This document shows positions 23,901-35,129 of a stretch of 64,000 nt of DNA, piece after piece. The notes beneath the pieces are model-generated. The model saw only the letters and a program-made list of their open reading frames with translations. It was not told where the DNA came from and did no database searches. Both the position numbers and the translations under genes were made by a program. Location: assembly GCA_947652115.1 (NCBI GenBank), contig OX393572.1, positions 1,486,102-1,550,101 on the forward strand, given 5' to 3'. Each line of letters begins with the position of its first letter. Position 1 is the first letter of the stretch. The DNA is from Blastomussa wellsi. Lineage: Eukaryota > Cnidaria > Anthozoa > Scleractinia > Plerogyridae.

Positions 23901-26900
23901 AAAAAAATATGCATACAGAGAAACAGGTAATTAGATGTTAGCATAAAAAGTGTAATTAGGCAATTAACCAACAACTCCCAGTCCTGACTAGTTAGTAACT
24001 AGAAGTATTGAATTCTTGTTTTTGTTACAGACCTTGAAAAGTACAGATGAATGTATTGTGTCTTCTTTAGTTTCTCTGCTGACTGCAACTGCCAAGGTAC
24101 TGTTATCATTGAGTGTTTATGGACCTTTCCTTTTATTAGTATTTAACAATATATAACAATTATTCCATGAGCCCGCATTGGATATGAAGTGATAAAATAA
24201 CCAACGAGCGCGTAGCGCGAGTTGGTTATAATCACTTCATATCCAACAAGGGCGAATGGAATAATTGTTTTAGTAAATTCTCAAACCATATCTCTTGAAT
24301 TTTTGTGGGAGACAGCTCCTGAAACCTGCCAGTGTCGGCCATTATAGAGGGCTGAAGTTAAAAACTTGGCGCACTATTTTCCATATGACGTAAAACTCCG
24401 ACTATTGGCTCATAGTCGGAGTTTTTTAGCCAGTCAAAAAGCTAGAAATGCAATAGTCGGAGCTGAGAATATACTAATTAACAATAAGACTACCAGCCCA
24501 ACATTTTGTGAGCAAATAGTCAGTAAGGTGCAGCTGAAATGACTGTTGGTCGTAGAAAGTGAGGGCAAGTAGTTTATTGTTTTAGTAGATACTCTGAAGT
24601 CCAAATCCTGCATTGAGGGTTACTTGTTTTTTATTTAACCATCAGATTGGAAGATTCATGAACAGCAATGTAGATTTCTTCTCGACAAAGTCTGGTGTCA
24701 GAACAAGAGGAATGACAACTGCAGCTAATAGCGAGGTGAATTGTGTTGCGTTAGGGGAATTCAGCTTCACGTTTATCTGGCGAGCCTACAGATTTACATG
24801 TTGTGATTTATTTCACTCACTTCCATATCTTGGTTTGCAGGAGCAGGCGACTACTTAACAGTTTAATGAAACGAATACTGTAATTGAGTGTGTAATTGCA
24901 CAAGCTTGTTTGCACAAGAGAACAGTTAGATAATGGTGGTCATATTGTGAATAGGTGGCGTGCAATTCATCTTAATGTGAGAAATAAGAGAGGCTTACAT
25001 TTTCCTGTAACGGGTGTGTGTGAGAGACTTAAGCATTGAAGTTGTGCTCTTTTTACGCAGAAGATTAAAGACAATAATTGCAGCGTTTGGTTCCTTTGAG
25101 TTCGTTGCAATAGTCTGGTTCACATCTCTGTGTGTGTGATGGTTGAAGTGCCTGTGCAGATTTTATATTATTTTTCATTTCTTGTACTGCTTAACCCTAG
25201 TCAGTCACGCCTTTGTTATCGTTTACATGCAAAAGTGTTAGTATTATATCTTATGCACAACATGTCGAAGCAGAAGAGATCACTGAGAAACGGTATTTTA
25301 AACGGTAATGCAATGCAATACAATCACGCTTTACCATATAATTTCCATAATTTTGATGTCATCAAAAATGGTGGAGGCTGACTAGGGCCCTTTGAGCAAT
25401 ACAGGGGAGTGAACATTAAAATATTTCATGCCCACAATCATGAACCTATTTTGAGAGAATATTTCAAGCTGGTCATTCTTTCTTTGTTTGTTTAGCTGAC
25501 ATCTTCACCAGCTGTGGTTGAGTTCAGGCATCATGCTGCTGATTACATTCAAAAGCTGATGAAGGTGGGTCACAGAAAGAAGAAATCAGTGTTATGAGTA
25601 CTTGATATCAAGAAATACTGAGTATGCTTCTTTGGAGGTGACTGTCGCAGTTTAGAAGTTTGTTCATAAACCATCCCCACTTTTTATCTCATATCATAGC
25701 CACTTACATGCTAATAAGTGCTACGGTTTCGTAGCCCTGTGCACCAGGGCTGTGCATAGCGGAGGGAGGGAGGGGGGCATAGGGGCAGTTGCCCCCGCCA
25801 GGAAAACTAAATGTTTTGATTTTGCTGGGCTATTTCTTGTAGGAAGTGAAGGTGTGTGGAGTTTGCCCCCCGCCGACAAAAAATGCCCTCCACAGACAAA
25901 AAAAGTGCTAGGGGCGGCTTTGTGCACACATTCCACAGTCTGTACATATTGCATGCCTACAAGACTGAAATAGGGGTACAGTACTCAAAGGATTTTCTGT
26001 ACTCATTTTGTGGTGAAAATGCCAAAAAATTGAAGTTTTAAGAATTAAAGTTCAATTCAAAAGAGAAACCTGCTCTTTCTGGTTTGTTTAGTAAGGATGT
26101 TTTTTAATGCTCTTTAGCCATGCCCGGAGTCAGTTCCTTACAAAGTAGCACTTCATAATCACAAGATGCTGGTAAGCTCAACAGAAAGCAAAGAAAGCTT
26201 GGAGCAGCAGGTAACAAAATAAAATAAATTCTCATTTCTGAACTCATGTATTTTCTATAGCTCTTCTAGGGAAAATAAGGGCTTCAATAAACTCGAATTC
26301 CTGCTTAGGGCGTGAATAAACTTGAATTCTAGCTTGCCTTTTTGGGACAGTTGCGTGCTTTTGTTCAGGCGCTTACCAGTAGTCAGAACAAGCAGACCAG
26401 ACTGGTCCGTCTATCATACAGAGCGAGTTTCAATTGAGTGTCGTAAAACCAAAGCCAAAGTGGCCAATCACAAAAGACGGAGACAATCCAGGGAACCAAT
26501 CAAAACTCCAAGTAATTACACGCAGCCGACACAAAGCGCGGAAAAACGTGCGCACGTGAGTCACGATTTTACTTCTGATTGGTTGAAAAAGTGCTGGAGA
26601 TTCTTAAACCAATCACTGAGCGAAGTAATGCAAAACCAAAGCACTTCGCTAATTACTGACACCCAATTAGTTCACTCAATTAAAAACGAGATAGTTCGCA
26701 GCTCTCTAGAACCTCTAATTTCATTGGATCTTAATAGCACGCAGCTTTGTTGTTTTAGGGCTAGGCTCCATTGTTACTGTTGTTTGTTTATCATTTTATC
26801 AGCCAATACTGTGGGACCTTGTAAAGAGCTGCGAACCGCCCCTTAAAAACTGCTCTTTTGTTATAACTTGTCTTCTTTAATTTGTTAATATTACAAATGT

Positions 26901-29900
26901 TAGAAGAAGCGAAGGTTTGCTTTTAGTTCTCGATGCTCAGACAAGTTTGTGAATTTTTTTTCATTATTTTGCTTTTTTTTTTGAACAGATTGCTTTAACT
27001 CATGAGAGAGTTTTCAAACTCGAGCAGGACAAGGAACACTGGTTGCTAGAGTCTCAACTTTTACAAGTCAAATATGAAAAGGAAATAAAGGTTTGTTTTG
27101 GTTGAGCATCATTGGACGGTCTCCTGTTTATGGCTTTGCATTTTCTGTCAACAAATGTAAAGTAGGAATTGTGCTTTTCCTGTTTGTCTCTAAATTTCGT
27201 ATAAAGTTGGCAACTTATCAGTTGCATTGTGAATTAACTTATGGATGGTATTTGAATGTATTTCTTTAGAAAGTGCGAGCTTTGGAGGAAGAGCTAACCC
27301 GGCTTAAGGCATCTAAAGGTGCGCTTCTTATAGCAGACGGACTATCGGTATGAAATAATTACGTTTTATAGTTTATTTTAGAACCCTAGCAGATTTCTCA
27401 TGACTAGTTAGGCTGATACTAAACAGAAACCTATCACCAAACCACACAGTATGCTCACGGGAAAGCGTGAGAAACCCGTTCATTTGCTAGCGATATGCCG
27501 GGCTGAAAATAGTCTCCTTAGCAGCCGTTTTTTGAAGTCAAGGGAAGTGCAAGGAAATGTGTAACTGTGGGAAAGGGCGCAAAAGTTTTAAAAGACGCCA
27601 AGTCGCGTGGTTTTGTTTTGGAACTGATTGAAAACATACAACAGATATCGTACAAGGGTTCGTGCACGTTGTGTCACCGGTTGTAACCTTTATTAAATAG
27701 AGTTAAATCCAAAATTGAAGTACTCGTCTGTTTACTCAAAACCGTTCAATTTGTTCAACGCCTTTTTGCAGTTCATGTTAAGACTTTTTATTTTTTTATT
27801 TCCAGTCCATCTCAGACGAGACAAGTTCAACGTCTTCCCGATCTTCTGTGACGTCACACAGTTACGAAGCTCCTGTTCCGCCATCTGACGTAAGAACACA
27901 ACTTGTTTTTACTTTTTCCTCTGGTTTTCAGTTCTTCTTGCTTTCGTGATTTTATCTCAAGTCTTAATTTTGATGTTGCGTGTTTTTTCTTGTATCTTAA
28001 GCTCGGAGCAGTATCACAAAGCCAAGACGAGGTAGGGATTTAGAGGTTTACTTTTCACAGGACAGATATCAATTATCGCCTTTATAGGTCTCTAAATGCA
28101 ACCGACAACGAAGTATTAACTATCCGGCCTGTTCCTGATTGATTGATTGATTGATTCTTTCAGGGAGATGAAGAAGTTACAAGAGAAACACTGATCAAAA
28201 AACATTTTGCACAAAGAATAGCTGAACTAACTTCGCAGGTAAACAGCAGAAAGTAATTAATGTGTAAGGTACTTTCAGGGGGTACCCCCCTGAAATAGTG
28301 TTGAGCAAATACAAGCCCTGGGCCTTTCGTTTTCTTGGAATTTTAAGGTATACCAGCTGTGAATGCCGGTATTTCACTAAGTGTCCTTTAGTTTAGAAAA
28401 CTTTAGCAGTTTCATGCTTTTTTTCACAGGTTCAATTTACTGAGAGCAAAACAGTGTCTGTCAATGCAGAGGTAAGAAGTTCCTCTTTAGAGTTCATCCC
28501 ACATCCATTGTTTCTCGTTATCTCGTAAAGCCTTTTTGGTGACCACTGTAGCCGAACAATTTCAAACTTGGCATGATTTTAGCCACGTTGTCATGCAAAC
28601 AATGTCGTAAGACACTAGTCTCCTTCGCAGCTATTTCGCCTCTCACGCAACCCTATCTACAGAGAGCTGTTGCTTTACGACTCAAATGGCGGCCGTGCAG
28701 GAGACTGGATCCCATTAACTGTCTAAAATTTGGATGAGGGCTTTAAATTTATCGTTGACGACAAAAACACACACAAAAGAAACACAGTCGACGATTTGGC
28801 AGAGTAAAAATGGTCAACAATCTGCTTATAAATAATTTCTTGATTTCTGGATTCGATTTAGTGCCGGGCTCTCTATCGACGAATGAAACAGTCCGAGAAG
28901 GCTAAACAAGAACTGGCGAAAAATCTCAAAACTGCAAACTCCAAAGTCAGCAAAGTAGAGGTGAGTTAAGAATTGTCAGAGAACATTGTTTGGTTGTGCG
29001 TGTCACTGTGCAATGTGATTGATTGTATGACAGTTAGTGGGCTCACGCAAAGTGTAATTCACAGTTTAACTAAGGGAAATAATGTCGCAGTTTCCAAAAT
29101 AAATATATATTGAAAGTGACAGATCGTCACAGTAAATGTCCTGTTTTAGATTGACTCGGAGATCACGGGTTCGACCCTAAAATTTTTCAGGCTTCTTTAT
29201 TCCAATTGCTTGCTGCGATGATCATCTTGCACTTTCACCTTACATCCGCAGTTCACATATAAATTATTTCATATACTGCGCACCATAGTGCGTAATATGG
29301 CTGAATATTTTTGAGTCTTGCAGTGTCTTGGCCAGCCCAACAGGCGAGTAAAACTGCGAATGACGAGTAAAAATGTACAGCGATAACTGACTCGTCTCTG
29401 CCTTCTGCAACCTGCCTCTACTTTTAAAGATTAACAAGAGATGCACGTAGGAGATGTGCGTGGGGGCTGCTTCCCATCATCCCCTGCAGTCGACTCTTGC
29501 TCCCAGACGGAGAGACGCCTGGGGAGGAGTCATCAGCGATACGTTTTCTTTTTCCTAAATTCACTAACTTCTCGACGTTTGTGTATCATGGTGGAGTATA
29601 AATATCATAAAATCGCACCGGTTTTGGGGAGTATAAATATCCAGCTCTAAATATCTTTATTTGTATTCGTTTTGCGTGTTATTTCTAAGTACCCCACGAA
29701 GCGCAGTTGAATACAAATTATGACCCTCTCTTTGGGTGTTCGTTCCTGAAAAAGAGGGAGAAAGCAATGTGAACTATTTCGCCGCCATAACTGCATAAAA
29801 GTAAAGAAATAACACACATGCTTGCTGTAATAATAATTATGTTCTCTTTACATTAGAGTTTCTATCACTGTACCCATGCCAAAGAAGGAAAACTAAGAGC

Positions 29901-32874
29901 AGAACTTGAAAAGTATAAATTCATGCTTTGAGTGAAAGGGGATGGAACGGGTCATACTGTTGCGTGACACTTTGCAGGCCCGCCGTCTGTCGTTTCGATC
30001 GAAACATTTTGTATCGAAAATCTGTGAAGAGGCTACAAAGATCGAGTCTTAAACGATGGCCGCTATTGAACAGAGCTGGCAGACCAAACGATCAACTGTC
30101 GCAGACAGAACCACATTTATCTTCAACAGCGAGTTATTGAGCGATGTGAAATTTGTTGTTCCAGCGTCGACGGGCGAAAGCGAAAGTAAGGTGATCCCAG
30201 CTCACAGATTTGTTCTTGCAATCAGCAGTCCTGTGTTCTTTGCAATGTTCTATGGTCAAATGGCGGAAACTGCAGAGTCTATTGAACTACCTGACTGTGA
30301 CTACGAGAGTTTGTTGGAGTTTTTTCGCTATTTGTACAGCGACAAAGTGAATTTGAGCGGAAGTAATGTGATGCAAGTGTTGTACTTGGCAAACAAGTAT
30401 ATGGTGCCATCACTGGCTGAGGATTGTACCGGATATCTTCGAGATAATTTGAAAGCCTCAAATGCTTTTTGCATTCTGCCGCACGCTCAGAAATTTGAAG
30501 ATAAAGATTTGGAAGATCGATGCTGGGAAGTGATTGAGAAGCAGACGGAAGAAGCTGTGACGTCAGAGGAATTTTTCACACTTGAGCGATCCCTTGTTGA
30601 GTCTGTTGTGAAGAGAGAAGCTTTGAACGTTAAGGAAGTGGAACTGTTTAAAGCTGTTGATCGCTGGGCAATTAGAGAAAGTGAAAGGCAAGGGATGACT
30701 CCTGCCGGCGATGTCAAGAGAAGAATTTTGGGAGAGGAAGTCCTGAAAGCGTTTAGGTTTCCGTTGATGTCAGAGAAAGAATTTGCCTCAGTTGTACTTG
30801 ATTCTTCTCTTCTTATCTTTAAAGAGGTCGGTGACATGATGAAACACTACAATGGTGTATTAGCATCCCCTCTAGTATTCACAGAAGCTCCAAGGATATC
30901 AAAAACTGTGTCTGCTTTCCATCGATGTCAAAGATTTTTAAAATATCTTCCCCCAGGTCAAAAATGGAATTACCCTGGTGCAGCTGAATTTCACAGTCGT
31001 TTCACCGTCAACAAGCCTGTGAAGTTGCATGGAGTTCAGCACTTTGGTTCTGAAGGTGGCGAGTATGAGGTTTCCATTAAATTGCACGATATCACAGGTT
31101 GTGTCTTTTCTGACCTTGTACAACAATCTGGGTCTTACACTTGTAAAAAGGACGAGACGTTTGGCTATTTTGGCTTTGATGTGCAGTTTGATAATCCAGT
31201 TCATTTGGAGGGAAATAGGCATTATGTATTATTGTCATCTATCTGTGGCCCTACATCATGGTATGGAGAGGAAGGAAGAGAATCCGTGGAGTGTTCAGGA
31301 GTACGATTCACCTTTCGTTCCGTTTATGGCCCTGGCAAAACGAATGTAATTCAAGGCCAGTTTCCCACTTTGTTTTTCAGTTAAGACAGCTGAGTCCTGT
31401 TTTTGTGTAGCCTGACTGTGTGGACAGATTTTCATCAGCATCATGGAACATCACTAAAGTGAAACAATCAGCAGCCTACAGCCTGCTACAGTCTTTAGAA
31501 AAAGACAAGACAAATATTCGTATTATGGTTTTGATTAATCGATAGTTTGTTTTCGTGAAATTAAGTTTCACAAGCTAGTGTTGCTTAGGTTCTCTGTTAT
31601 TGTATGTAAAATAAAGGCAGCACAGACAGCAATAGGCCATTTCCGAGTTCTCCTTTGCCTCGGTGTCAAAACGAGTCTAAGTGCGAAACCATTGTTATGA
31701 AAATGTGTTTTACCTGCATCTTCATTCTCATGCAAAATGAGCTCATTACCATATGAATAGTTTCGCACTTAGACTCGTTTTGACACCGAGGGAAAAGGAA
31801 ACTCGGAAATGGCCTATTTGTTTTCAGCCATTTCAGTCCTTAAAAGTCTTAAATCAGGTATGTTTTTCTGTTCTTAAAAAGTTGCTTAGTTCAAGAGTTT
31901 TTCCCACTGATGAATGTTCAAAATAAGACATGGCAATGAAGTTGGTAACATACTGGCTTTCTGTAACGTAGGCTTTGTCACCAAGCTTGTCAAAGATTTT
32001 TTAACTTTGAATAAAATACGTTTTATTTGCAAGATCACCAGTACATTGGATTAGTTCACTCATTTAGTTGTACACAAGGCCCTGGCCACGACAATCTTGA
32101 GTGAAAATGTATGATGCTCTTATTTGGCATGGGTAGTCTTTGTTATTTTAGGTGACAACATGAATCATGACCTCGTCAGTTAATTATTAACGTGACGTCA
32201 GCGACCCTTCGACTAACGTCAGTGCTTATGCTTGGTTCGACCGTGGACCGTGGATATCGGGTCGTTTGGATAACTCTAGTGAAGTGAGCCGAAAAGGGCT
32301 GATAGCTAACAATGGTCGATAAAGTACCGTACGATATTACCTCCCATCCTTTTATAAGCTGTACTTTCTCGATTTGGTTTATTCGGTTTAGCATATAGAT
32401 GAACACAAGTTACAGAAGATTGTACGTGGAAGCGTTATGTTACAGTTGTTTGTATGTTTGCCGGGAGAAGAAGTAATAAACGCCGTCCCCTGAATAACAA
32501 CGCCGGGCTTAATCGAAACATGTAAGCTCTTGAGTAGCGCTTATTACAATCAACCTGCATTTCGCACATGGATGCCGAGCGGACCTATTTTTAAACACGT
32601 CATACCCGTATGTGGCTCTCCTGTCTCTCAAACGCGGCCGTTTACATTTTCCCGCGTTTTGTGTGGTTTGTGTATTTTCCAGCCTCTCAAACGCGACTGT
32701 TGACATTTTCCCGCTCTTTTGTAGGACGAGGTGGAGACGATCAAGCGAAGCTATGAAACACAGTTATCGATGATGAGCGACCATTTGTGTGGAATGAACG
32801 AGAAACTCACTTCACAACAAGATGAAATAGAGGCGCTAAAGAGCGGAAAGCTCAAAAAGGGAAAACAGCGGTGA
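15331..32874 (+). CDS. PPP1R21: Protein phosphatase 1 regulatory subunit 21 (KLRAQ/TTKRSYEDQ protein)
   Basis: In animals this is a coiled-coil PP1-binding protein on early endosomes, part of the FERRY mRNA-transport complex. Thirty coding exons join in phase (about 785 aa; human 780): 15331-15393, 15803-15871, 16168-16245, 16476-16544, 17065-17160, 17568-17638, 17762-17855, 18479-18537, 18690-18736, 19373-19420, 21044-21096, 21221-21310, 21592-21651, 22105-22206, 22341-22429, 22513-22649, 22731-22823, 23499-23560, 24031-24096, 24646-24735, 25496-25564, 26118-26210, 26989-27090, 27270-27347, 27806-27889, 28002-28031, 28164-28238, 28430-28471, 28862-28960, and about 32726-32874. Matching blocks include KYQKLAAEFAK (start), EKLPFNDT, DRRHQ, YLHENATVLR, EHQLPTATQ and TIKRSYETQLSMMSDHLC (end). 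The last intron holds a complete BTB gene. The first base of exon 30 is uncertain by one. Confidence 0.95.
16761..16911 (+). mobile_element. Short inverted-repeat element, copy 1 (second copy at 35619-35767)
   Basis: Lies in PPP1R21 intron 4. Ends CCTCGGTGTAAAAACCTGTG (from 16769) and CACAGGTTTTACACCGAGG (to 16907) are inverted. Similarity to the second copy, which is in reverse orientation, also covers the flanking CGGCTCAT and TAAAC, so the true element is slightly longer than the inverted ends. It has no real coding capacity. Confidence 0.7.
17419..17453. repeat. (ATC)n microsatellite
   Basis: A run of TCATCATCA trinucleotides in PPP1R21 intron 5. Confidence 0.7.
17922..18230 (+). repeat. 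tRNA-derived SINE (best copy in window)
   Basis: Lies in PPP1R21 intron 7. It has an A-box-like GTGGCCTAAATAGT near 17932 and a B box GGTTTGAGCCC near 17977, at roughly the spacing of a tRNA promoter. An unrelated body follows with GCATCCCATCCAGGGGGAGT, CGCTTCATG and CTGGCCTGATGGGCCACTGG. The same body recurs at 5881-5974 and 56801-57007, and a tRNA-like head recurs near 55994. Confidence 0.7.
20868..20958. repeat. (TAA)n microsatellite with palindromic tail
   Basis: About 20 ATA/TAA repeats, then a short inverted AATATAATAATATTATTATA stretch that can fold back. It lies in PPP1R21 intron 10. Confidence 0.85.
21483..21530 (+). repeat. Retroposon 3' tail with TTGTA repeats
   Basis: GACAATAAAATTTG is followed by tandem TATTG pentamers. 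A related tail (AATAAAGACTTTG plus the same pentamer) is at 35420-35447. Polyadenylation-like hexamer plus pentamer repeats is a typical LINE/SINE 3' end. The body is too short or diverged to classify. Confidence 0.45.
22918..23010. repeat. Polypyrimidine CTCCC-rich low-complexity tract
   Basis: Repeated CTCCCCT/CTTCCC words in PPP1R21 intron 17. It resumes at 23387-23452 after the MITE, so the element inserted into this tract. Confidence 0.7.
23050..23386. mobile_element. hAT-type MITE with perfect 8-bp target duplication
   Basis: A 337-bp non-coding element in PPP1R21 intron 17. Ends CAGGGCTGCAAATAA and TTATTTGCAGCCCTG are perfect inverted complements of 15 bp. CTCTCTAC flanks both ends (23042-23049 and 23387-23394), exactly 8 bp, the hAT hallmark. 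Repeated GTCCGACCAAAAT / GGTCGGACAT words inside may be subterminal transposase-binding repeats. Confidence 0.88.
24155..24269. mobile_element. Short palindromic MITE (AACAATTATTCCAT ends)
   Basis: Inverted arms AACAATTATTCCATGAGCCC and its near-complement at the right, plus a longer internal match GGATATGAAGTGAT / ATCACTTCATATCC. The loop contains GCGCGTAGCGCG. It lies in PPP1R21 intron 19. Confidence 0.7.
26430..26690 (+). repeat. Interspersed repeat with AAAACCAAAGC motifs
   Basis: Bounded by CAATTGAGTGTCGTAAAACC on the left and a diverged inverted counterpart ending ...TTCACTCAATTAAAA on the right. It has internal direct motifs AAAACCAAAGC and ACCAATCA. It explains a spurious 174-codon open frame across 26322-26846. 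The family is not identified. Confidence 0.45.
30056..31384 (+). CDS. BTB-BACK-PHR protein (BTBD3/BTBD6-like), intronless, nested
   Basis: A probable substrate adaptor for a Cullin-3 E3 ligase. The 442-aa frame starts at an ATG in ACGATGGCCGC. The BTB/POZ domain is about 22-130 (LLSDVKFVV, AHRFVLAISSPVFFAMFYG, LYSDKVNL), BACK about 135-245 (with AVDRWAI and RRILGEEVLKAFRFPLMS), and PHR about 290-440 (TVSAFHRCQRFL, WYGEEGRESVECSGVRFTF). Length and domain order match the BTBD1/2/3/6 group; which vertebrate member is closest cannot be decided by eye. It has no introns and lies on the same strand inside the last intron of PPP1R21 (28961-32725), with its own AATAAA at 31610. The intact frame argues for a working gene, possibly of retrogene origin. 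Confidence 0.93.
   Translation: MAAIEQSWQTKRSTVADRTTFIFNSELLSDVKFVVPASTGESESKVIPAHRFVLAISSPVFFAMFYGQMAETAESIELPDCDYESLLEFFRYLYSDKVNLSGSNVMQVLYLANKYMVPSLAEDCTGYLRDNLKASNAFCILPHAQKFEDKDLEDRCWEVIEKQTEEAVTSEEFFTLERSLVESVVKREALNVKEVELFKAVDRWAIRESERQGMTPAGDVKRRILGEEVLKAFRFPLMSEKEFASVVLDSSLLIFKEVGDMMKHYNGVLASPLVFTEAPRISKTVSAFHRCQRFLKYLPPGQKWNYPGAAEFHSRFTVNKPVKLHGVQHFGSEGGEYEVSIKLHDITGCVFSDLVQQSGSYTCKKDETFGYFGFDVQFDNPVHLEGNRHYVLLSSICGPTSWYGEEGRESVECSGVRFTFRSVYGPGKTNVIQGQFPTLFFS
31610..31615 (+). terminator. Polyadenylation signal, nested BTB gene
   Basis: AATAAA 225 bp past the BTB gene stop and before PPP1R21 exon 30. It would end the nested transcript. In a PPP1R21 pre-mRNA the same site is intronic. 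Confidence 0.55.
31632..31816. mobile_element. MITE with AGGCCATTTCCGAG ends
   Basis: Nearly perfect inverted ends of about 55 bp: TAGGCCATTTCCGAGTT, then CTCGGTGTCAAAACGAGTCT and AAGTGCGAAAC, mirrored at the right. Each end is adjacent to TA, consistent with a TA target duplication (Tc1/mariner-type), though other readings are possible. It lies just 3' of the BTB gene signal. Confidence 0.75.
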
Positions 32875-32891
32875 CGAAAATACATCTGAAT

Positions 32892-32897
32892 AATAAA
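32892..32897 (+). terminator. Polyadenylation signal, PPP1R21
   Basis: AATAAA 18 bp after the PPP1R21 stop codon, implying a very short 3' UTR. Confidence 0.55.
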
Positions 32898-33580
32898 TAG
32901 AGACAATTATATTATGAAAAAATTAGATTGCAAAAAATGTTTTTATTGTTTTAAAAATAACACGTTGCAGAAAGTACTGTGAAAGTATTTCATTTGATGA
33001 TGACTTTAACGATTATTTTTGATGGGTTTTCCTAGTTACTTTATAATTCTAAAAAAACTATTTGGGCAAAATGTACTCTACATAAGAACGCATGGCGAAC
33101 AAGTTCCCCGTAACTGCCGACCTTTACAAACAAAATCCTTTTACTGAAAGCCCGAGCGATTCCTCAATGAGTCTTTGGTCCTCGAAAATTGCCCCGTGTT
33201 TTCTAAGTGAGCTAATGCTTGGTTAAAAGTTAGTATTATCAAAGATGTTGCATTTCCCGTGAAGAGGAAAGTTTTCATAGGTTCGCAAAAAATGAATGCA
33301 GCAATTTTGTCACAGTTAAACCTAAATAACCAAGATAACTGGCATCGTGATTTTTACCAGACCTGGAACACTATATTTCGTTAAAGTTCCATTCGTGTGA
33401 ATAGGTTTACACCAGGGGCGGGATGCAGGGGGTGCACCCCTCTTTCAAGGCTTTTCTTTTTTTAGATGCATACCCCGTAGTTAGCCCGAGTTACTCACTC
33501 ACATGTTCCTTAACCCCTACTAACCCTCTCCCCGCCCCAGCCGCAGCCTCCATGTCGGCAGAAAAAGCCTGGAAAATAGT

Positions 33581-33642
33581 CAACCTCGTTCACAGGGCCC
33601 CTTCTAACTAATACTAAGGGAAAAGCCCTGGGAACGAGGTTG
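33581..33642. mobile_element. Ultra-short (62-bp) MITE with perfect 9-bp duplication
   Basis: Ends CAACCTCGTTCACAGGGC and GCCCTGGGAACGAGGTTG are inverted with one mismatch. GAAAATAGT flanks both sides exactly (33572-33580 and 33643-33651). Nine-base duplications are typical of Mutator-like transposons. It is the same family as 34989-35057. Confidence 0.85.
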
Positions 33643-34988
33643 GAAAATAGTGCGGTTGTGAGGACAAGCGCAAAACCTTTCTTCTGGATCCGTTCATAAT
33701 TAAAATACATGGTAAGAAGGCCAATATGGTCTCCAAAGCCGTCTCAAGAATTAAGTCACGGATCCTCATGCCTTGGCCGCAGCGTCCGTCCTCGCTTTTA
33801 ATCTCTTTCTTGATTTACAGTCCGTTCAGCTTTTATAGAAGGAGTTACGATATACAGTTGAATGATTTAAAAACGGCGCGTAATGACTGTTGCCAGTTGA
33901 GGTCTCCAGGGGCGGGTCCAGGAATGTTTTATAGGGGTCCAAACTTTGAGTCAAACAAGTAGTAAAAATATGTTAAGAAGGTGGGGGATCCGGGCACTCC
34001 CCCCCCGGATCCGTCACCGGTCATCATCTTAAATCCTCTAGGGGGATGTGGGGGCATGCTCTCTACCCCCCCCCCCCCCCCCCCCCCGCAGAAAATTTTG
34101 AAATATATAGGCTCAGAAATGCTTTTTTAAGCATTTTCCGTGGCATTTTTCTTCAGAAACTGAAAGTCAATCTTGGGCAAGTATAGAAATTCACTTTCTC
34201 ATTGCTGAGCGATACTGGTGCCAAGTTAATGACCAGCTGCATTTTAAAGCATTCAAATGTTGTAACACGTATTATAACAATAAAATGAATCCACGAGAGT
34301 AGCCAACGTTTATGGATTTTATACTGTAGATAATTAGGAGAAGTCTTGGGCAACACTTTTTTCACGTTAGCTCTTAGATGATCGACAGAATCACGTTCAG
34401 TTATCAATTTTCTGTTTCGATACACTCTTGTTTATGTTCTAACTTTGAGACAGCTTTGTGGTAATATTGCCATCTCTTATACTTGTAGGACTAAGAAGTC
34501 ACTAACTTTTACGATTAAGAGTAGTAAACTTCTCCCTTAACAGTTAGAAAAGTGAAAGTTATTTTTTTTGTCCGTCGTTTATTCTTTACTGAAAGCTGAG
34601 GCAATCCGTCTGTGGCCAGAGGCATCCCATCTCTTTAAAACAGAACTGCTTTCAATTTCCGTTGGTTTATGAATGTACGCTAAAGCAAGCCCGTTCAGCC
34701 TCGCGTTAGCTATGCTTGTTGAATTCGGGACCAGGTTTTAAGCCTTCTCACTGAGCTGCAGGAACGCTCGCATGAACAGCAGGAGCCAATTGGAAGGGTC
34801 AACAGAAGTTGTAGAATAATCGATGTGATACGTTTGAATATATAATTCTTCATTGCAATGGCTCACTGCTTGTTTCAAGCTTCTTGCAACATTCAACATT
34901 GGTTGTTCGTTGCTTCTTGCAACACACCTCATCAAAATCAAGATGAGGCAATTGCCTCGTCTTGCCTCATACTAGCTACGGCCCTGCT

Positions 34989-35057
34989 CAACCTCGTTCC
35001 CAGGGTCTTTTCCCGCACCGCCCCCAAGCCAGGGAAAAGACCCTGGGAACGAGGTTG
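34989..35057. mobile_element. Ultra-short (69-bp) MITE with perfect 9-bp duplication
   Basis: Ends CAACCTCGTTCCCAGGGTCT and its exact complement, with an extended stem AGGGTCTTTTCCC. GGCCCTGCT is duplicated exactly on both sides (34980-34988 and 35058-35066). It is almost a pure hairpin. Confidence 0.88.
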
Positions 35058-35129
35058 GGCCCTGCTCCTTAGCTCTTATTTTGAAACGAACACCATGAAG
35101 CAAAACAAACGTCATGAAGCTCCATTTAT

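Noticed and set aside
26322..26846. 174-codon plus-strand open frame
   Set aside because: It spans an interspersed repeat inside PPP1R21 intron 22, has no recognisable domain and no splice context.
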